Numbered from the stretch's first letter, positions 22,611 to 34,856 are shown. The stretch is 64,000 nt of DNA from Tilletiopsis washingtonensis (GCF_003144115.1 NW_020312010.1:318428-382427); one strand, 5' to 3'. Program-made: numbers and translations. The notes: generated by a model not told the origin, from the letters alone.

Positions 22611-25600
22611 ATAATCTTCAGCCTCCTTGGAATCCTTGCTGCGTTCTGGTGGGCGCCAGCTCGCGGCTGCATGCTACGCTCCGCTTGCGTCGTCCTCGCT
22701 GCTCCGTCTCCGGACGCATGTGGGGCCTTCAGCCGACCGTTGGACCTCGAGCTGCTGCAGGCACGGCACCAAGCCTTGCTTCTCTACGCCCTGCTTGCGG
22801 CCTTGCCGCTAGAGTCACAAACAAGACTCAGACCCCGACCACACCCAGGGCCGCTTGTTGTGCTTGCTGCGGCAACGACTGAGAGGCAGCACCCGGAGTC
22901 AAAGGCTGAGAGCGAAGAGCGCTGCAGCTGCGAGGCACGCGCCTGCGTCTCGCCTCGGGCAGCGCGCATCCGTCGGGAGTCCCACGCCTGCGACGCCCGA
23001 GCCTTCGCAGACCGCGCCTTGCGGCCGCAACGCTGGGCTTGGCCCTCGCTGCGGCTGCGGCTGCACGAGCGCGGAATGCGAGGAGCCTCGCTTGCGGCGC
23101 GGCGGGCTGCGGCTGCGATGCTGCGATGCGCTGTCCATGTGCCAGGCGCAGCATCGGCATCAGCGATGTGGGTGGCAAGCTGCAGCTCGACCGTTGGTAT
23201 CGGCTGCGCCCTGCCAGGATGCAGGCGACCGCGTGCTGCTGCGGCAAGCGGCGGCGGCCCATCGGGCGAAGCTCGCCGGCCGCCGCATGCCGCCCGCGCA
23301 GCGCAGCCCATGCTCGCTGCCGGCGTCTCGTTACGGCCGACCCCACAGCCCGTGCCGCAGCATGCCGCGAGGAGTGCCAAGGAGCGCAAGGAAGCGTCGC
23401 GAGCGCCGGCGAGCGCAAGGAGCGGCGCGCGCGCGTGCAGAACGAGCTCGGTCAGGTGCCCTTCTCCGCTCTCGCACGGCCCTCCTTCCTCCTCTCTCTC
23501 CGCCCGGCTGTGCGCGTCCCGGATGTGCTCTCCGCTTCTTCTCCTGCAGCTGCGTGAGCTGCAAATGCAAGCTGCGTCGGCCCCGCTTCCATCAGCAAGG
23601 GGCCACAGTCGGACCGCAGCTCCGAGAACGCAGCGCCGAATACGCTCGGGCTCGCGCGCGTTCTGTGCCCCTTGAGCCGGCAGCGGCGCACGTTGGCAGC
23701 GCCCTCGTCCCCCCTTCCATGCAGCTGCATTCCCGCTGCACGCTGCCTATTCACCCTGGGGTCCTCGCCTCGGCCAAGCCGGCGCTGCGGCTGACCCGAG
23801 GGTCTCTGCTTAATCAGCTGCAAGGAGCAACGCTCGAGCTCAGACGAGCGTGGCACGGAGCTGAATTGCTTTCAAAAGGGCCCCACGATCAATGCAGTCT
23901 CGCGGCTGGCCGTAGTCGCGATTGAAGCGCTCACTAATGTGATTCTCCGTCGGGTTGTATCAAGCACGCCAAGCTGATTCAACTCCAGCTTCTACTGCGG
24001 CCTGAGAAGGTGTGGCAAAACCTGCTCGGCCGCAGCACCACGGCGCCGCTGCGAGCCCCTTCTTTGCCCGCGCGCCTTTCGCTGCCAGGGGCTCCCGGTT
24101 CCACGCGCGTGCGCGGCCATTCCTGCATTCAGATTCTGCGCAGCTTTGTAGTCGTGCTGAGGGCAACTTCTATGCCTCGTGCAGCTCGGGACGCAGCAGC
24201 AGAATGCACAAATGCGGCCGAGGTGCGTCCCGCCGAGCGAGCGAGGGTCCCACGCCCAGCGTCGCCGCACGCCGTGGGATTTGCCACGCTCCCATGGCCT
24301 TGTCAAGGGGTCGTCGTAGCCCCAACCAACTCTGAGCGCTCGTGGCTCTCATCTCGCCTCCTCGTGCTGGCACGGGGCTTCATGCGTGTGCGACTGGCGC
24401 ATGACAGCTGTGCATCTCTGCTCGGTACAGCAGCGCGGCTGCTGCCTCGCTGGCAGAGCGACACCACGCGACGCGTCGTGGCGACAGGCCGGCAGCCGAG
24501 ATGCCTCTTCTGCGCGCCGGGGTGCCGCCACTGGCAATGCGCAGATGCGTCGATGCGTGTGGGAGACCGGCGAGGCATGGAGGAGGTCGCGCCTGGAGGA
24601 CGCTGCCGACGCTCCCGCTGCCGCTGTCTCCTGCCGGCGCCGTATTTCGGGCAGCCCGAGAGGCGTGGAGAACGCAGCGCGGCAGAGGCGGGAGGCACGG
24701 CAGCGGTGCGTCGGTGAGCGGGATGCGTTTTGCCCGCGCTGCCGCACGCCGCACGCCGGCGCCGACGTCGGCCTTCGCACGCCGCAGCTGCGCCTCGAGA
24801 GCGCCACCTGTCTTGCGCCTTGCGCCGAGCGTCGGCGGGCGGCAGCTTGCACCTCCGACTGCGAGCTGGGAATGGGAAATGCTGTCCGATGAGCCCGCCT
24901 GCCGGGAGAGGAGGCGGTCAGGTGGACATTGCCGAGCACCGAGCGCCGGGCTCGGAAAATGCAAAGTCGCCCCGCCTCAGCTCCAGCCTCAGCCTCAGCT
25001 CCGCCGGCGCTCCCACCGTCAGTGGCCTCCGCCTCCGCCTCCGACGCACGCCGCTCCCGACTGGGCTCGGCAGCGCAGGCGGGCAGCGCGGCCTGCGAGC
25101 CTTGTCGTCGCCATCGTCGGCAGACGCTGCCAGCGGAGGAGCAGAGGAGCTCCGACGTTGGCAGACAGCTCATGGGACGTGCGACAGCTGCCGTTCTGAT
25201 GTGCCGTCCTGGGGCTTTGTGCGCCTGGGCCTCGATACTCGACGCCATCGAGACGCCGATGGACAGAGCGAGAACAGAAGCGTGCCGAGCAATCGCCCTC
25301 GAGAGCTGCTCATCGCATCGCCGAGCTGGCGTCAGCTGGAATGTTGCGCCAGCATCGAGCATCGGGGCGACGAGCCATCGAAGATAGCCGCTTGCTGATT
25401 GCTGGCATGTCCAGCTGCTTGCTGTGGGAAACAACGCCGGGTGTGCGAGGCACGGAGAGCACGAGCCGGCGCAGGTCCGAGCGGCTAGCACCTGTCAAGC
25501 ATGCTGCTGCGGCGACGACTGCATGCTGTGAGTGGGTGCACGAGGGCACGAGGCAGACGCAGCGCCGCACCGCGAGGCTCGTGCCTTCTTGCTCGTGCTC

Positions 25601-28600
25601 TCGTCCACGTCTCGTTCCCTCGCTAGCCCAACGGTCCAGCGGTGCACGGGGGTGTGCGAGTGTGGGTGCGCGTGGAGCGCTACGCTGCCTAGCGCGCCGA
25701 CACTGAGATCGAGAGGGCATGCCGCGGATTCGAGCTGCTTGGCGTGCTCCAGAAGCACAGCATCAGGGTCAGGCAAGCAACTCGAATCAGAATCGAAGAG
25801 CGATGAGATGGAAGTGGTGGTGCGAGCCGCCCTGGGTGCTGGCGTGGGATCGTTCGACATCGGGCTCCGGGCGCATGCGGCGTGCTGCGGCAAGGCGCGC
25901 GGCCGTCTCACCTTGACCCGCTCGCCGTGCCGATGCGACCTCTGCACGAACGTTTGCTGTTGCTGCGTACCGCATGCTCCAGGGTCAGCCATGACGCGCG
26001 ACTGCACACTGCCTCGTCTCTGAATCAGGGCCTCACGCCGGTGCGGGCCGGCGGTACGAGTCAGCGTGCCGCACGCAGCGGACGCGGAGCAGCGGATGTT
26101 GCACGGCCTTGCTTGGCTCTGTCTCTCATCCGCAAGGCTTGTATTTGCTTCTGTCTCGCCTGCGCCTGACTCGAGCAAGCACGTCTTCGCGCCGCAAGCG
26201 GCTGCGGAATAGCATGTCTCTGCTGCGCCCGCCTGTCTCTCTGGTGTCATGAGAGCTCGGTACTGGGCGCCGCCGCAATCCGCATGCAATGGGCTGTAAA
26301 TGGATACCGCGAGCGCCCCGCAAGGGTACCTGGACGCCGCCGCTCGACGCCAACGCCAGCCGTCGCACCCCGACGTTGCCGCTGCGGCGCATCGAGCGTC
26401 CGGCGTCCGGCGCCCGGACCATCTCGGTATGGCATGGGCGATGCTGTTGATTGCAACCCCGCATTCGCTGCGCCGCCTGCGCCCAGCCCTCAGAGAGAGG
26501 GGAACGGAAGGAGCTCGGAGAAAGCGGCACCCAAGAGAGGTGTTGGAGCGTGCGGGGCACGCAAGCGAGCCGACGAGCCGTAGGCCGAGGCCGCCCTCGC
26601 TCGCGCCTTTCAGCATGCTCGCGGCGTATGCCTCGTGGGAAGCGTCGGATGGGCGGACAGGACAGCGGCGTGTGCTGACACGGAGAAAGCGGCATCGGCG
26701 CCTCGGCGCTCGGCGTCGGCGCTCGGGCAAAGCTGCGCTCTGCGGCGCTGGAGGCTGCACGTCGTCGCCTTGGTGGCGGCCGCAGCTCGGCTGCTGGCGC
26801 TGGCAGCAGCGTCGGAGTCAGACCATCCGCAGGAGGTCGCAGCATCAAAATCGCCACAGGCGCCATCGAAGTCTCCGCAGCGCCGAGATTTCTCCATGTC
26901 GCCTCGATCTCAGCGTCAGAAGGCATCGAAGGCCGCTGATAGCAGAGCTCGAGATCCGACCTGCGCTGGTCAGAGCATGCGGTCGAGGCCAGCAAGCACG
27001 CACGCGGCGCCGTGATGCTGGCGTGCGTCCGCGGAAGCACGCCGGCCGTTGATCTTAGCACGTCTCTGCGCATGCTCTCGCTGCAGCTGCATGCTGCATC
27101 AGCTGCTGATCCCGTCGCTGTGCTCTGCCTGCGCTGCTGCTCTGCTGGGTACTGGAAGATGCAGTCTGCAAGGCTGCGTGCTAAGCAGGTGTGCCGCGCG
27201 CTATGACTCGGCGACGAGCGAGGCGCAGCTGCTTCCGAGGCGATCAGCGCCTCACAGCAGTGCAAAGGCCCTTCTGCCGCGCTCCTCGCCGGATGCAAGC
27301 TCAGAAGGCTGCCTCCATCCGCCGGCTGCAGCAAGCGAGGAGCACCGGCTCCGGACCTCGCAGCGTTGGGCCGTGGACGGTCCCTCTGGCGCCTATGGTG
27401 CCACAGTGCAGCAGGGTCAGCAGAAGCACACCTGGCCCACGGGCACGCGCACGCCTCCTGGACGGTCCGGTACCCGGAGCGAAGCGTGTCTCTGGCGCAA
27501 TGCACACTTGCGAAGCTTCGGCCGCCCTGCTCACGCTGATGCTCCTTCGGCCAGGATCTGCTTCGGCCAGGAGACGAGGAGAAAGGGCGTCCGGCCGTGC
27601 GCTCGTGCTCGGGAAGAAGCGACGCATGAGAGAAACGCGCACGCATCGCGCGAAATGCCCGGGCGCCGCCTGCGCCTCCGGAGCGCGCGTGAGCCGGCTC
27701 GGCCTCCTTGTCCGCAGCGCCTCCTTCTTCCTGGCCCCCCCTCTTGCGCTGCTCCGTGCGTGCCAGGTGACGCAGTGCCACATGAGAGCAGCCCGAGAGA
27801 GATTCGGCGCTCCGAGCACGGGGCAAAACGCCGCACTCTGCACAGAATTTGGTGTCCCTCCCTCTCTGGCGATCGCTGCTGCGGCTTGCACGGAGGCGCC
27901 GAGCACGAGACGCCGCAGATCGACGATGGCGCTGCGATGCGTTCGCGCGCGCGCCGCTGCATGCCTTGCCTTGCGCGAGCGGACGGCGCCGCCGACGGGC
28001 GTAGCGTGCGCCTTTGCACCGCGTCCGCCACGCGAGCCGGCCGCTGCAGGCAGCCGCAGCGGCGGGCAAGCAGCCAGGAGCGGCAGGCGCCGTGCCCGAG
28101 CGTGCCCCATGACAAGTCATAGTGCCAGATGCAGCCGGAGCTGCAACGCAGCGTGATGGGCCTGCGCTGTGCTGCACCTCTGCAGGGCGTGTGCAGCGCG
28201 ACCTGCCGTTTGCGAACAACGAATGCGCCGAGCTGGACCGTCGCAGCGCGCAGGCAGCAGGCAGCGTCAGGGACGGCCTCCGTTTGCGTTCGAGGAGGCG
28301 CTCGATGGGGCCATGCTGCGATGCGGATGACGCTGCGCCGGCCGCTCCGACGGTGTTGGTCTCGCCTGGCCAGGGGGTGCGCTGCGCTCGAGAACGGAGC
28401 TCCTGCGACTCGAGCTGCCACTGAGCTGTGGCAAGGCGAGCGAGCGGGAGCAGTTCGGCTCGCAGCGCTGTGCTCTCTCGAGCGAGCTGCCGCTGCCGCT
28501 GCGCTCCGCCCGCGCCGTCGGGCGCCGGCACGCGGCACGCCTTGCGTCGCGCACTCGCCCTCTCGCAGCCGCAGAACACCGCATGCTCTGCGCTGTGCCT

Positions 28601-29731
28601 TGCCCGAAGCGCTGGGCGCTGCGGCTTGCTGTGCTCGATCTGTGATGCATGCAGCGCGTGCAGCGCCGGCGAGAGCGAGCGGTGCGAGGTGCGAAGGTGC
28701 GCGTTGCGGCGCGTCTGTGTGTTGCGCTCGCTGTGCTGGTGCGAGCTGCACCTCGCTGCACGCGGGCGGAGTCGACTGTCGCCGTGCCTGTCTCGCCGTG
28801 CGCCGCCGGGCCGCGTGCAGCAGCCCAGGAGAGGGCGGCGGAGCGAGCGGCGCGCATGCCTGCAAGTGCGCGGGAATGATGCGCAGTGCCGCATGGCAGC
28901 AGCTCGCCGCACCGCCCGCCGCCGCAGCCGTGCGCCCCCTGAGCGCGCGCGTGCGAAGGCGGTGGCGCGGCGGCGGCGAGACACGGGCGCTGCGCCCGGC
29001 GTGCTTCTGATTGAGAGCGCTGCACGCCGCACAGCAAGCCGCAGACCCTGGCGGCAAGGCGCGATGTGCCGGGCGCTGCGCCAGTGTCCGCGCCACACTG
29101 GCGCTGTGCCCGGCGCGCCTCGCCTCCCCGCGCCGTTGCGTCCGCTGCCCCTCGCAAGGCCGTGCCATGGCCGCATCGCTGCCTCCTGGGCCGCTCGAGC
29201 ACGAACAAAAGGTAGGCAGCGCCGGCCAGCGGCGAGCCACTCCGCCTCCTCCTCCTTCTCCTCCTCGCTCTGCACTGCGTCTCGCTCCATCCTACTGCGT
29301 CCTGGCCCAAGCACACCTTCGCGCGCACGCTCCTGCTCGCCGCGCCTCTCTCTCTCGCTCGCTGAGCCGCACCCTCCTGCACCTGCACTCCCAGCCATCT
29401 ACACCCTGGTGAGCACTTGGCCGAAGCGCGGCACACTCGGCGGGCGGCCCGAGCAGCAGCAGCGGGCACTCTCGCACGCACCGCCGGCCACTATATGTGG
29501 CCGAGGGCCACTCTGCGGCAGAGACGCCGAGGTGATGAGTGCCGCCCGCCGCGCGGCCCGAGCGCGGCCCAAGCTCGCATCTCTCCTGCCAGCTCGGCCA
29601 GCACCCGCTGCCCGCTCCCAGCCACTTCGCACCATGCTGACTCGCAGCCACAGGAGCATCGCTTTCACTCTTACGCCCAGCTGCGTCTCCGTTCCCGGCA
29701 CGCGCCTGCGCCGTAGCCCTCGCGCCTCGCC
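22611..29731. other. 7.1-kb gene-poor stretch upstream of the kinase gene
   Basis: No supportable gene on either strand. From about 26.1 to 29.4 kb long open frames overlap in most of the six frames, the longest being 1,090 codons on minus (29398-26126). Codons sampled at the end of that frame have only about 60 percent G or C at the third position, against roughly 90 percent in genes such as eIF3c, and the translation is rich in Cys, Arg and His without domains, so I do not call it. A slightly AT-richer island lies at about 23870-24000. The final few hundred bases (CT-rich) are probably promoter and leader of the gene at 29732. No tRNA or repeat family was recognised. Confidence 0.55.
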
Positions 29732-32700
29732 ATGTCGGCAGCTCTCCCGCTCTCCTCGACGGACTCGTTCCTCATGACGGCCGACTCGCAAGCACTGCAG
29801 CCGTCGCATCTTGAGAACATGGCCTACCAGCTGCCGTCGCCGACGCAGCTCAAGGGCAGCGCGCCGTCGCAGCAGCACTATGCCCTGCGCGGCCAGCACA
29901 CCGGCGGCTCGTGGGGCTCGCAGGACTCCGACTCGATGGGCATGGATTGCGACGAGATGAGCGGCCTCGAGGACAACGGCACGCCGCCGCAGTCGCGCAG
30001 CAGCTCCACAAGCCGCAAGGTCGGCGCCAGCAGCAGCCAGCTCGGCGCCGACGCGCGCTCGTCACTCTCGTCGCGCATGGGCATGGGCCTCAGCATGGGC
30101 ATGATGCCCTCGCTCTCCAGCGGCTCGCTTGCATCCACCGTCTCGGCCTCGACGCTCGACGGCGGCGACACGGACGCCGACGCCTCGATGCCCGAGCTCT
30201 CGCAGTCGCTTGGCTCAACAACAAGCTTCGAGCTGCGCACGCCCATCAAGCCCTCGCACCACGCACTCGGCGGCTTGCCGCCGCACCACGACGACGGCTC
30301 CATGCCGCGCTACTCGTTCCCCAGCGCTGGCGCTGGCGCCGTAGCCCGCTGGTCCAAGGGCGTCACGCGCTCGCCCGACTCGCTCGCCGCACACCACGAC
30401 CTCACCGCCTCGCCCGACGCCGCCAACTACCCGGGCCTGCAGTCGCGCCGCGGCAGCGATGAGGCGCCGCTGCACCTCTCGCAGCAGCGCCAGTCGCTCA
30501 GCCAGAGCCTCGGTCTGCACCTCACCGCCGCACCGACGGCACCGAGCGTCCAGCAGGAGCCGCAGCTCAACGGCATCAGCGAGGAGGGCAGCAGCGCCGA
30601 CACGCAAGCACCCGCAACGCCGGCGATGCGCCGCGCCAACCGGCCACAGGCTCCCGGCTCGGCCGGCCGTCTCAAGATCAGCCTGCCGTCGCTCGGCAAG
30701 TCGGCCTCGTCGTCTGCCTTCTTCCGGCCAAACATGCCGCAAACGCCCGGCGGCAGCGCCTTCGCCGGTGCTCGCGACGGTGCCGCACACGGCGGTGTTC
30801 CGGTCAGCCCCTTCGAGCCTCCGACGCCGCTCTGCCAGGCCGCCGGCACCGATGCCTCGCAGTCCTTCTTCCCCGAGGGCGTCACGGCCTCGTCCACCGC
30901 ACCACGGCGCACGTCGCCCGTGCCGTCGCAGCAGAAGCGCGCCAGCCTGCCGTCCATCACGCCGATCCGCTCGCCGGCCTCGCGGCCGTCGCTGCAGCGC
31001 AACGGCTCCGTCGGCATGTCGCCGCTCTCCTCCGAGTTCGCCGCGGCCGTGAGCATGCAGCGCGACGGCTCCAGCAGCGCCGCCACGTCGTCGTCGGTCG
31101 ACTCGGCGCGCAGCAGCAACCTGCTGTCGTCTGCCTCGTCGTCGGCCACGCTCCTTACGCCGCCTTACTCGCCGCTCGGTGCGCCGCGCAGCCTCTCCGA
31201 CGCCGAGCAGGACTCGCCCGTCACGGAGCTGCCGATCGCCGACCGCCGCGTCAGCAGTGCCGGCTCGGCCAGCGGCAGCAACAGCAGCGCCGTGCCCAAG
31301 AAGCGCAGCAGCGTGCTCGGCAGCAGCGGCCTCGCCCGCTCGCTCAGCGCCTCGCGGCCAAAGGTGGCCAAGATCAAGCCGTCGCCGTACCCGCTGCGCG
31401 ACGAGGCATCCAAGCCGCAGCAGCAGCAGCGCTCGCCGATGGCCTCGCCACGCACCACGTCGCAAGTCGAGGCTGAGCTGCCGTGCTCGCAGCCGATTCC
31501 CGTCGCTGCGGCTGCTCGTCTCGCGGCGCCCATGATGGAGAAGTCGGCCTCGGCGCCGGCGCACGCCATGACCGTCTCGGCCAAGCACCTGGCACACCGC
31601 ACGCTGCACCCGGGCTTCGCTGCTGCCTACACCTTTGGCGACGAGCTCGGCAGCGGCGGCTTCGGCTTCGTCGTGAGCGCGACGCGCAACGCCGACGGCC
31701 TGCCTGTGGCGGTCAAGTTCATCTGGAAGGACAAGGTGCCGACGCACGGCTGGGTGCGCGACCCGACGCTCGGCGTCGTGCCCATGGAGGCCTTCGTGCT
31801 CAAGGTCGTCGACCACCCGGGCGTCGTCAAGTTCGTCGACCTCTTCGACGACGACGAGTTCTTCTACCTCGTCATGGAGCTGCACGGCACGCCGTGGAAG
31901 GCGCCGGGCAGCGACGACACGCCGACGCCCAAGGCCAACGCCACGCCCAAGGCCTCGTCGCAGCTCGCTGCGCCGGCCGGCATGCCCACGTCGGCGCCGA
32001 TGCAGCTCTCCAAGTCGACGCCCAACGCCTCGCAGCCGCTGGCCTCGCCGTCGTTTGCCGTCTTCCCGCCGGGCAGCCTGACGCCGGCGCCCGCCGACAC
32101 GCTCATGGAGAGCGCCAGCTCGCTGAGCGAGCCGGCCGCACCCAAGCCTACGGCGGCACTGCGCCCGGCGCCGATGGAGCGTCGCTCGTCGTGCGACCTG
32201 TTCGAGTGCATCGAGCAGCACTCGCGCCTGCCCGAGGACAAGGCACGCTGGGTCTTTGCGCAGGTCGTCGAGGCCGTCTTCCACCTCGACCGCCTTGGCA
32301 TCACGCACCGCGACATCAAGGACGAGAACTGCGTCGTCGACGCCGACTTCAACGTCAAGCTCATCGACTTTGGCTCGGCCGTCATTTCGGACCCGCGCAA
32401 GCCGTCGCCGTACTTCAACCGCTTTTTCGGCACCATGACGTTTGCCTCGAGCGAGATTCTGCAGGGCAAGCCGTACCGTGCGCCGCACGCCGAGGTGTGG
32501 TCGCTCGGCGTGCTGCTCAGCATCCTGCTCAGCGGCGAGTGCCCCTTTGCCGACCCCACGGCGGCGATCCGCGGCAAGATCAGCAAGCCCAAGGGCGCCT
32601 GGACCAACGACGCCCTCAACCTGCTGCGCGGCTGCCTCGAGGTCGACCCCGACCGCCGCGCCACCATCGCCCAGGTGCGCGACCACCCCTGGGTGCACTC

Positions 32701-32737
32701 GGCCTGGCAGCAGCGCGGCCGCGTGCGCCCTCTGTGA
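29732..32737 (+). CDS. PAS-kinase-like Ser/Thr protein kinase (Psk1/PASK group)
   Basis: Intronless, 1001 aa. The kinase domain covers about residues 631-998: glycine loop GSGGFGFV, VAVK lysine near 662, catalytic HRDIKDEN near 858, DFG near 877 and a conserved lobe end at DHPWVHS. LGVVPMEAFVLKVVDHP, FYLVMELHGTPW and DLFECIEQHSRLPEDKARWV are typical of PAS kinases, which tune carbohydrate and stress metabolism. Oddities: about 95 Ser/Pro/Ala-rich residues (about 720-815) are inserted between ELHGTPW and DLFE; the usual APE reads SSE (FASSEILQG); the usual DxWxLG reads AEVWSLG. The first 600 residues are low-complexity, Ser-rich and basic, and I see no PAS domain. It could be an active kinase with an altered activation-segment anchor. 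Confidence 0.85.
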   Translation: MSAALPLSSTDSFLMTADSQALQPSHLENMAYQLPSPTQLKGSAPSQQHYALRGQHTGGSWGSQDSDSMGMDCDEMSGLEDNGTPPQSRSSSTSRKVGASSSQLGADARSSLSSRMGMGLSMGMMPSLSSGSLASTVSASTLDGGDTDADASMPELSQSLGSTTSFELRTPIKPSHHALGGLPPHHDDGSMPRYSFPSAGAGAVARWSKGVTRSPDSLAAHHDLTASPDAANYPGLQSRRGSDEAPLHLSQQRQSLSQSLGLHLTAAPTAPSVQQEPQLNGISEEGSSADTQAPATPAMRRANRPQAPGSAGRLKISLPSLGKSASSSAFFRPNMPQTPGGSAFAGARDGAAHGGVPVSPFEPPTPLCQAAGTDASQSFFPEGVTASSTAPRRTSPVPSQQKRASLPSITPIRSPASRPSLQRNGSVGMSPLSSEFAAAVSMQRDGSSSAATSSSVDSARSSNLLSSASSSATLLTPPYSPLGAPRSLSDAEQDSPVTELPIADRRVSSAGSASGSNSSAVPKKRSSVLGSSGLARSLSASRPKVAKIKPSPYPLRDEASKPQQQQRSPMASPRTTSQVEAELPCSQPIPVAAAARLAAPMMEKSASAPAHAMTVSAKHLAHRTLHPGFAAAYTFGDELGSGGFGFVVSATRNADGLPVAVKFIWKDKVPTHGWVRDPTLGVVPMEAFVLKVVDHPGVVKFVDLFDDDEFFYLVMELHGTPWKAPGSDDTPTPKANATPKASSQLAAPAGMPTSAPMQLSKSTPNASQPLASPSFAVFPPGSLTPAPADTLMESASSLSEPAAPKPTAALRPAPMERRSSCDLFECIEQHSRLPEDKARWVFAQVVEAVFHLDRLGITHRDIKDENCVVDADFNVKLIDFGSAVISDPRKPSPYFNRFFGTMTFASSEILQGKPYRAPHAEVWSLGVLLSILLSGECPFADPTAAIRGKISKPKGAWTNDALNLLRGCLEVDPDRRATIAQVRDHPWVHSAWQQRGRVRPL

Positions 32738-33413
32738 GGGCGCCGCTTCCTTCTCGACTCCTTTCTCTCTTCTCCTGGACTGCCCGACGTGGCCTCCTCT
32801 CCTCACATGCAACCCGGACACCACACACACACACACGCACCACGCACACCTGCATCCTTTCTCTCCTTCTCCGCGACGCCCCTAATGCCTCTCTCTGACG
32901 GGCCCCGCTCCGTCACACACGATCCCTTGACGACCCATCCTCGCACCTCTGCGAGCGTGCGCGCCCACCACAGCGCCGCCGCCGCATCCGTGCCAGCACT
33001 TCCCGACTCCGACCATCTCTCTTCTCATCCAGCCGCCTGCGGCAAGACGAATCGCACTCGGCGCGTCCCAGTGCGCCGCTCTCACGCATCGTCCTCGCCC
33101 CCACGCCGCTTCCCCCCTTCTCTCTCATGCGCTCTGACGACACACGCATTCGCCCACCAGCCCGGAGCTTCGTCCATCTTTACCCCCCTGTAGCGAATAC
33201 TTGACCCCTGCGCCACCTTGTCAGCAACTATTTTGGATCGGCAGCTGTGCGCGTGTGATTGATGGGAAGGGCGACAGGCGAGCGCCCGCATGCGACGGGG
33301 AGCGACCAGGAGCAGGCAGAGGACGCAGTCTCTCCGCTCGCCAGACGTTTCGCAGCGGAACACGACTGTATTGCACAACGAGCGGAGACAAGGCTGGGGG
33401 ACGGCAAAGCACC
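32738..33413. other. Intergenic between convergent kinase and NDUFS7 genes
   Basis: 676 bp with both 3' ends. Very pyrimidine-rich on the kinase side. Contains a short (CA)n run at 32822-32837. No gene seen. Confidence 0.5.
32822..32837. repeat. (CA)n microsatellite
   Basis: Eight CA units in the 3' region of the kinase gene, continuing as imperfect CAC-rich sequence to about 32850. Confidence 0.85.
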
Positions 33414-34856
33414 TCAGACGGAGCGGTACCAGCGCGTGACCTTGCGGCCGCGGCGCATCTTGCGCATGAGGCAGAGCATGCCGTGCATGAGCGCCTCGGC
33501 CGTCGGCGGGCAGCCGGGCACGTACAGGTCGACGGGCACGATGCGGTCGCAGCCGCGCACGACCGAGTAGGAGTAGTGGCTGCGGAGCGGCATGTGTCAG
33601 CATGCGGGAGAAGCGAGGCAGCACCACGCAAGCTGCTCACTAGTAGCCACCGCCGTTGGCGCAGCTGCCCATGCTGATCACCCATCTGCAGGAAAATCAC
33701 TGTGAGCCGACGTGTCTACGGCATTGGTGCGCTGGCGGAAACGGACCGTGGCTCAGGCATCTGCGAGGAAGTGTGCGTCAGCATCGAGGCTCTTGCACAG
33801 CTCGAAGGCATTAGACTCACCTGGTCGTACACCTTGCGAAGCGCCGGCGCCCTGCGATTACGAGCAAGCGTCAGTGGCGTCGTCGAAGATGGTCCGCGCG
33901 AGACTCGACTCGGCAAGGCATCGCACTGCGCCTGGCGCATCGCCACGCTCTCCTGCTTGCACCGCATATCATGATGCTCCCGCCCTAGGGCTGCAGCAAC
34001 ACGCGATGCGAGAATAGGCTCGCGTCCGACACGACGTGCAGAGAGCTACAAGCTGCGCCAGACGGACCGCAAGCGCTCTCGGTCCGGACGATTCTCCGCC
34101 AATTGCGCAAATACCGCATGCAAGCCTGGCAACCTCCAGCGCACGCGCTCCTGTCATGCTCCACTTCATCACACGTGCCCCCTTCTGTCACCCTCCTAGT
34201 CGTCTGCTTCGAGTCGCCCAAGCGCCGCACTCACATCTTGTTCGTCAGCGTGCCCGCCACAATCATGACATCGCTCTGGCGCGGGCTGGCGCGGAACACG
34301 ACGCCGAGACGGTCCTGGTCGTAGCGCGCCGTGGCGACGTGCATCATCTCGACGGCGCAGCAGGCCAGGCCGAACGTCATGGGCCACATGCTGCCCTGGC
34401 GCGCCCAGTTCACCATCTTGTCGAGCGTCGTGGTGACGTACTCTGCGAGGTGCATAAGCACCAGGTCCAGTCTGCACGCTGTACTCTGGGTTCAAAGGGG
34501 GCCGACTCACCGACGCTGTTGCGCGGCGTCTCGAGTGCCAGCTGGTTCGAGTTGGCATTGCCAAGCGTCGTCATGGGCAGCGGCTGCTCCGAGGGCGCGG
34601 CCTGCTCGCGCGCGCTGCTCGTGGCGAACGCGCGGGCCAGCTCGGGCAGCTGCGGTGCGGCCGCCGCGGCGACGTGCTGCTGCTGCTTGCGCGGCGCCGG
34701 CGGCGCAGCGAGGGTGCGCAGGGCGCGTGCCTGCGGTGCGAGCGGCGCACGCAGCGCTGTGGTGCAGCGCGAGGTGAGCGGCAGTGAGGTGGCCGTGCGA
34801 AGCCGGGCGTGCGCACCGGAGCGGCTCAGCAGCGACATGGTGCGAGGCGCCGACAT
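33414..34856 (-). CDS. NDUFS7: Complex I 20-kDa iron-sulfur subunit (PSST/NDUFS7)
   Basis: Carries Fe-S cluster N2, the last electron donor to ubiquinone in mitochondrial NADH dehydrogenase. Exons (minus): 34856-34511, 34442-34235, 33851-33821, 33760-33747, 33685-33641, 33579-33414; 269 aa, all phases consistent. Exon 4 is a 14-nt microexon (MPEP plus part of R) with a GTCCGT donor. The N-terminal ~110 residues are Arg/Ala/Ser-rich, a mitochondrial presequence longer than usual. All four cluster cysteines are present: CC in [10 protein letters not shown] in [10 protein letters not shown] and C in [10 protein letters not shown]. The core from [20 protein letters not shown] to KVTRWYRSV is intact. 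It lies downstream of AROM on the same strand. Confidence 0.95.

Noticed and set aside
26126-29398. 1,090-codon open frame on minus as a protein gene
   Set aside because: Third-position GC in the part sampled is near background, Cys and Arg content is abnormally high, no domain is visible, and long frames overlap it on both strands.
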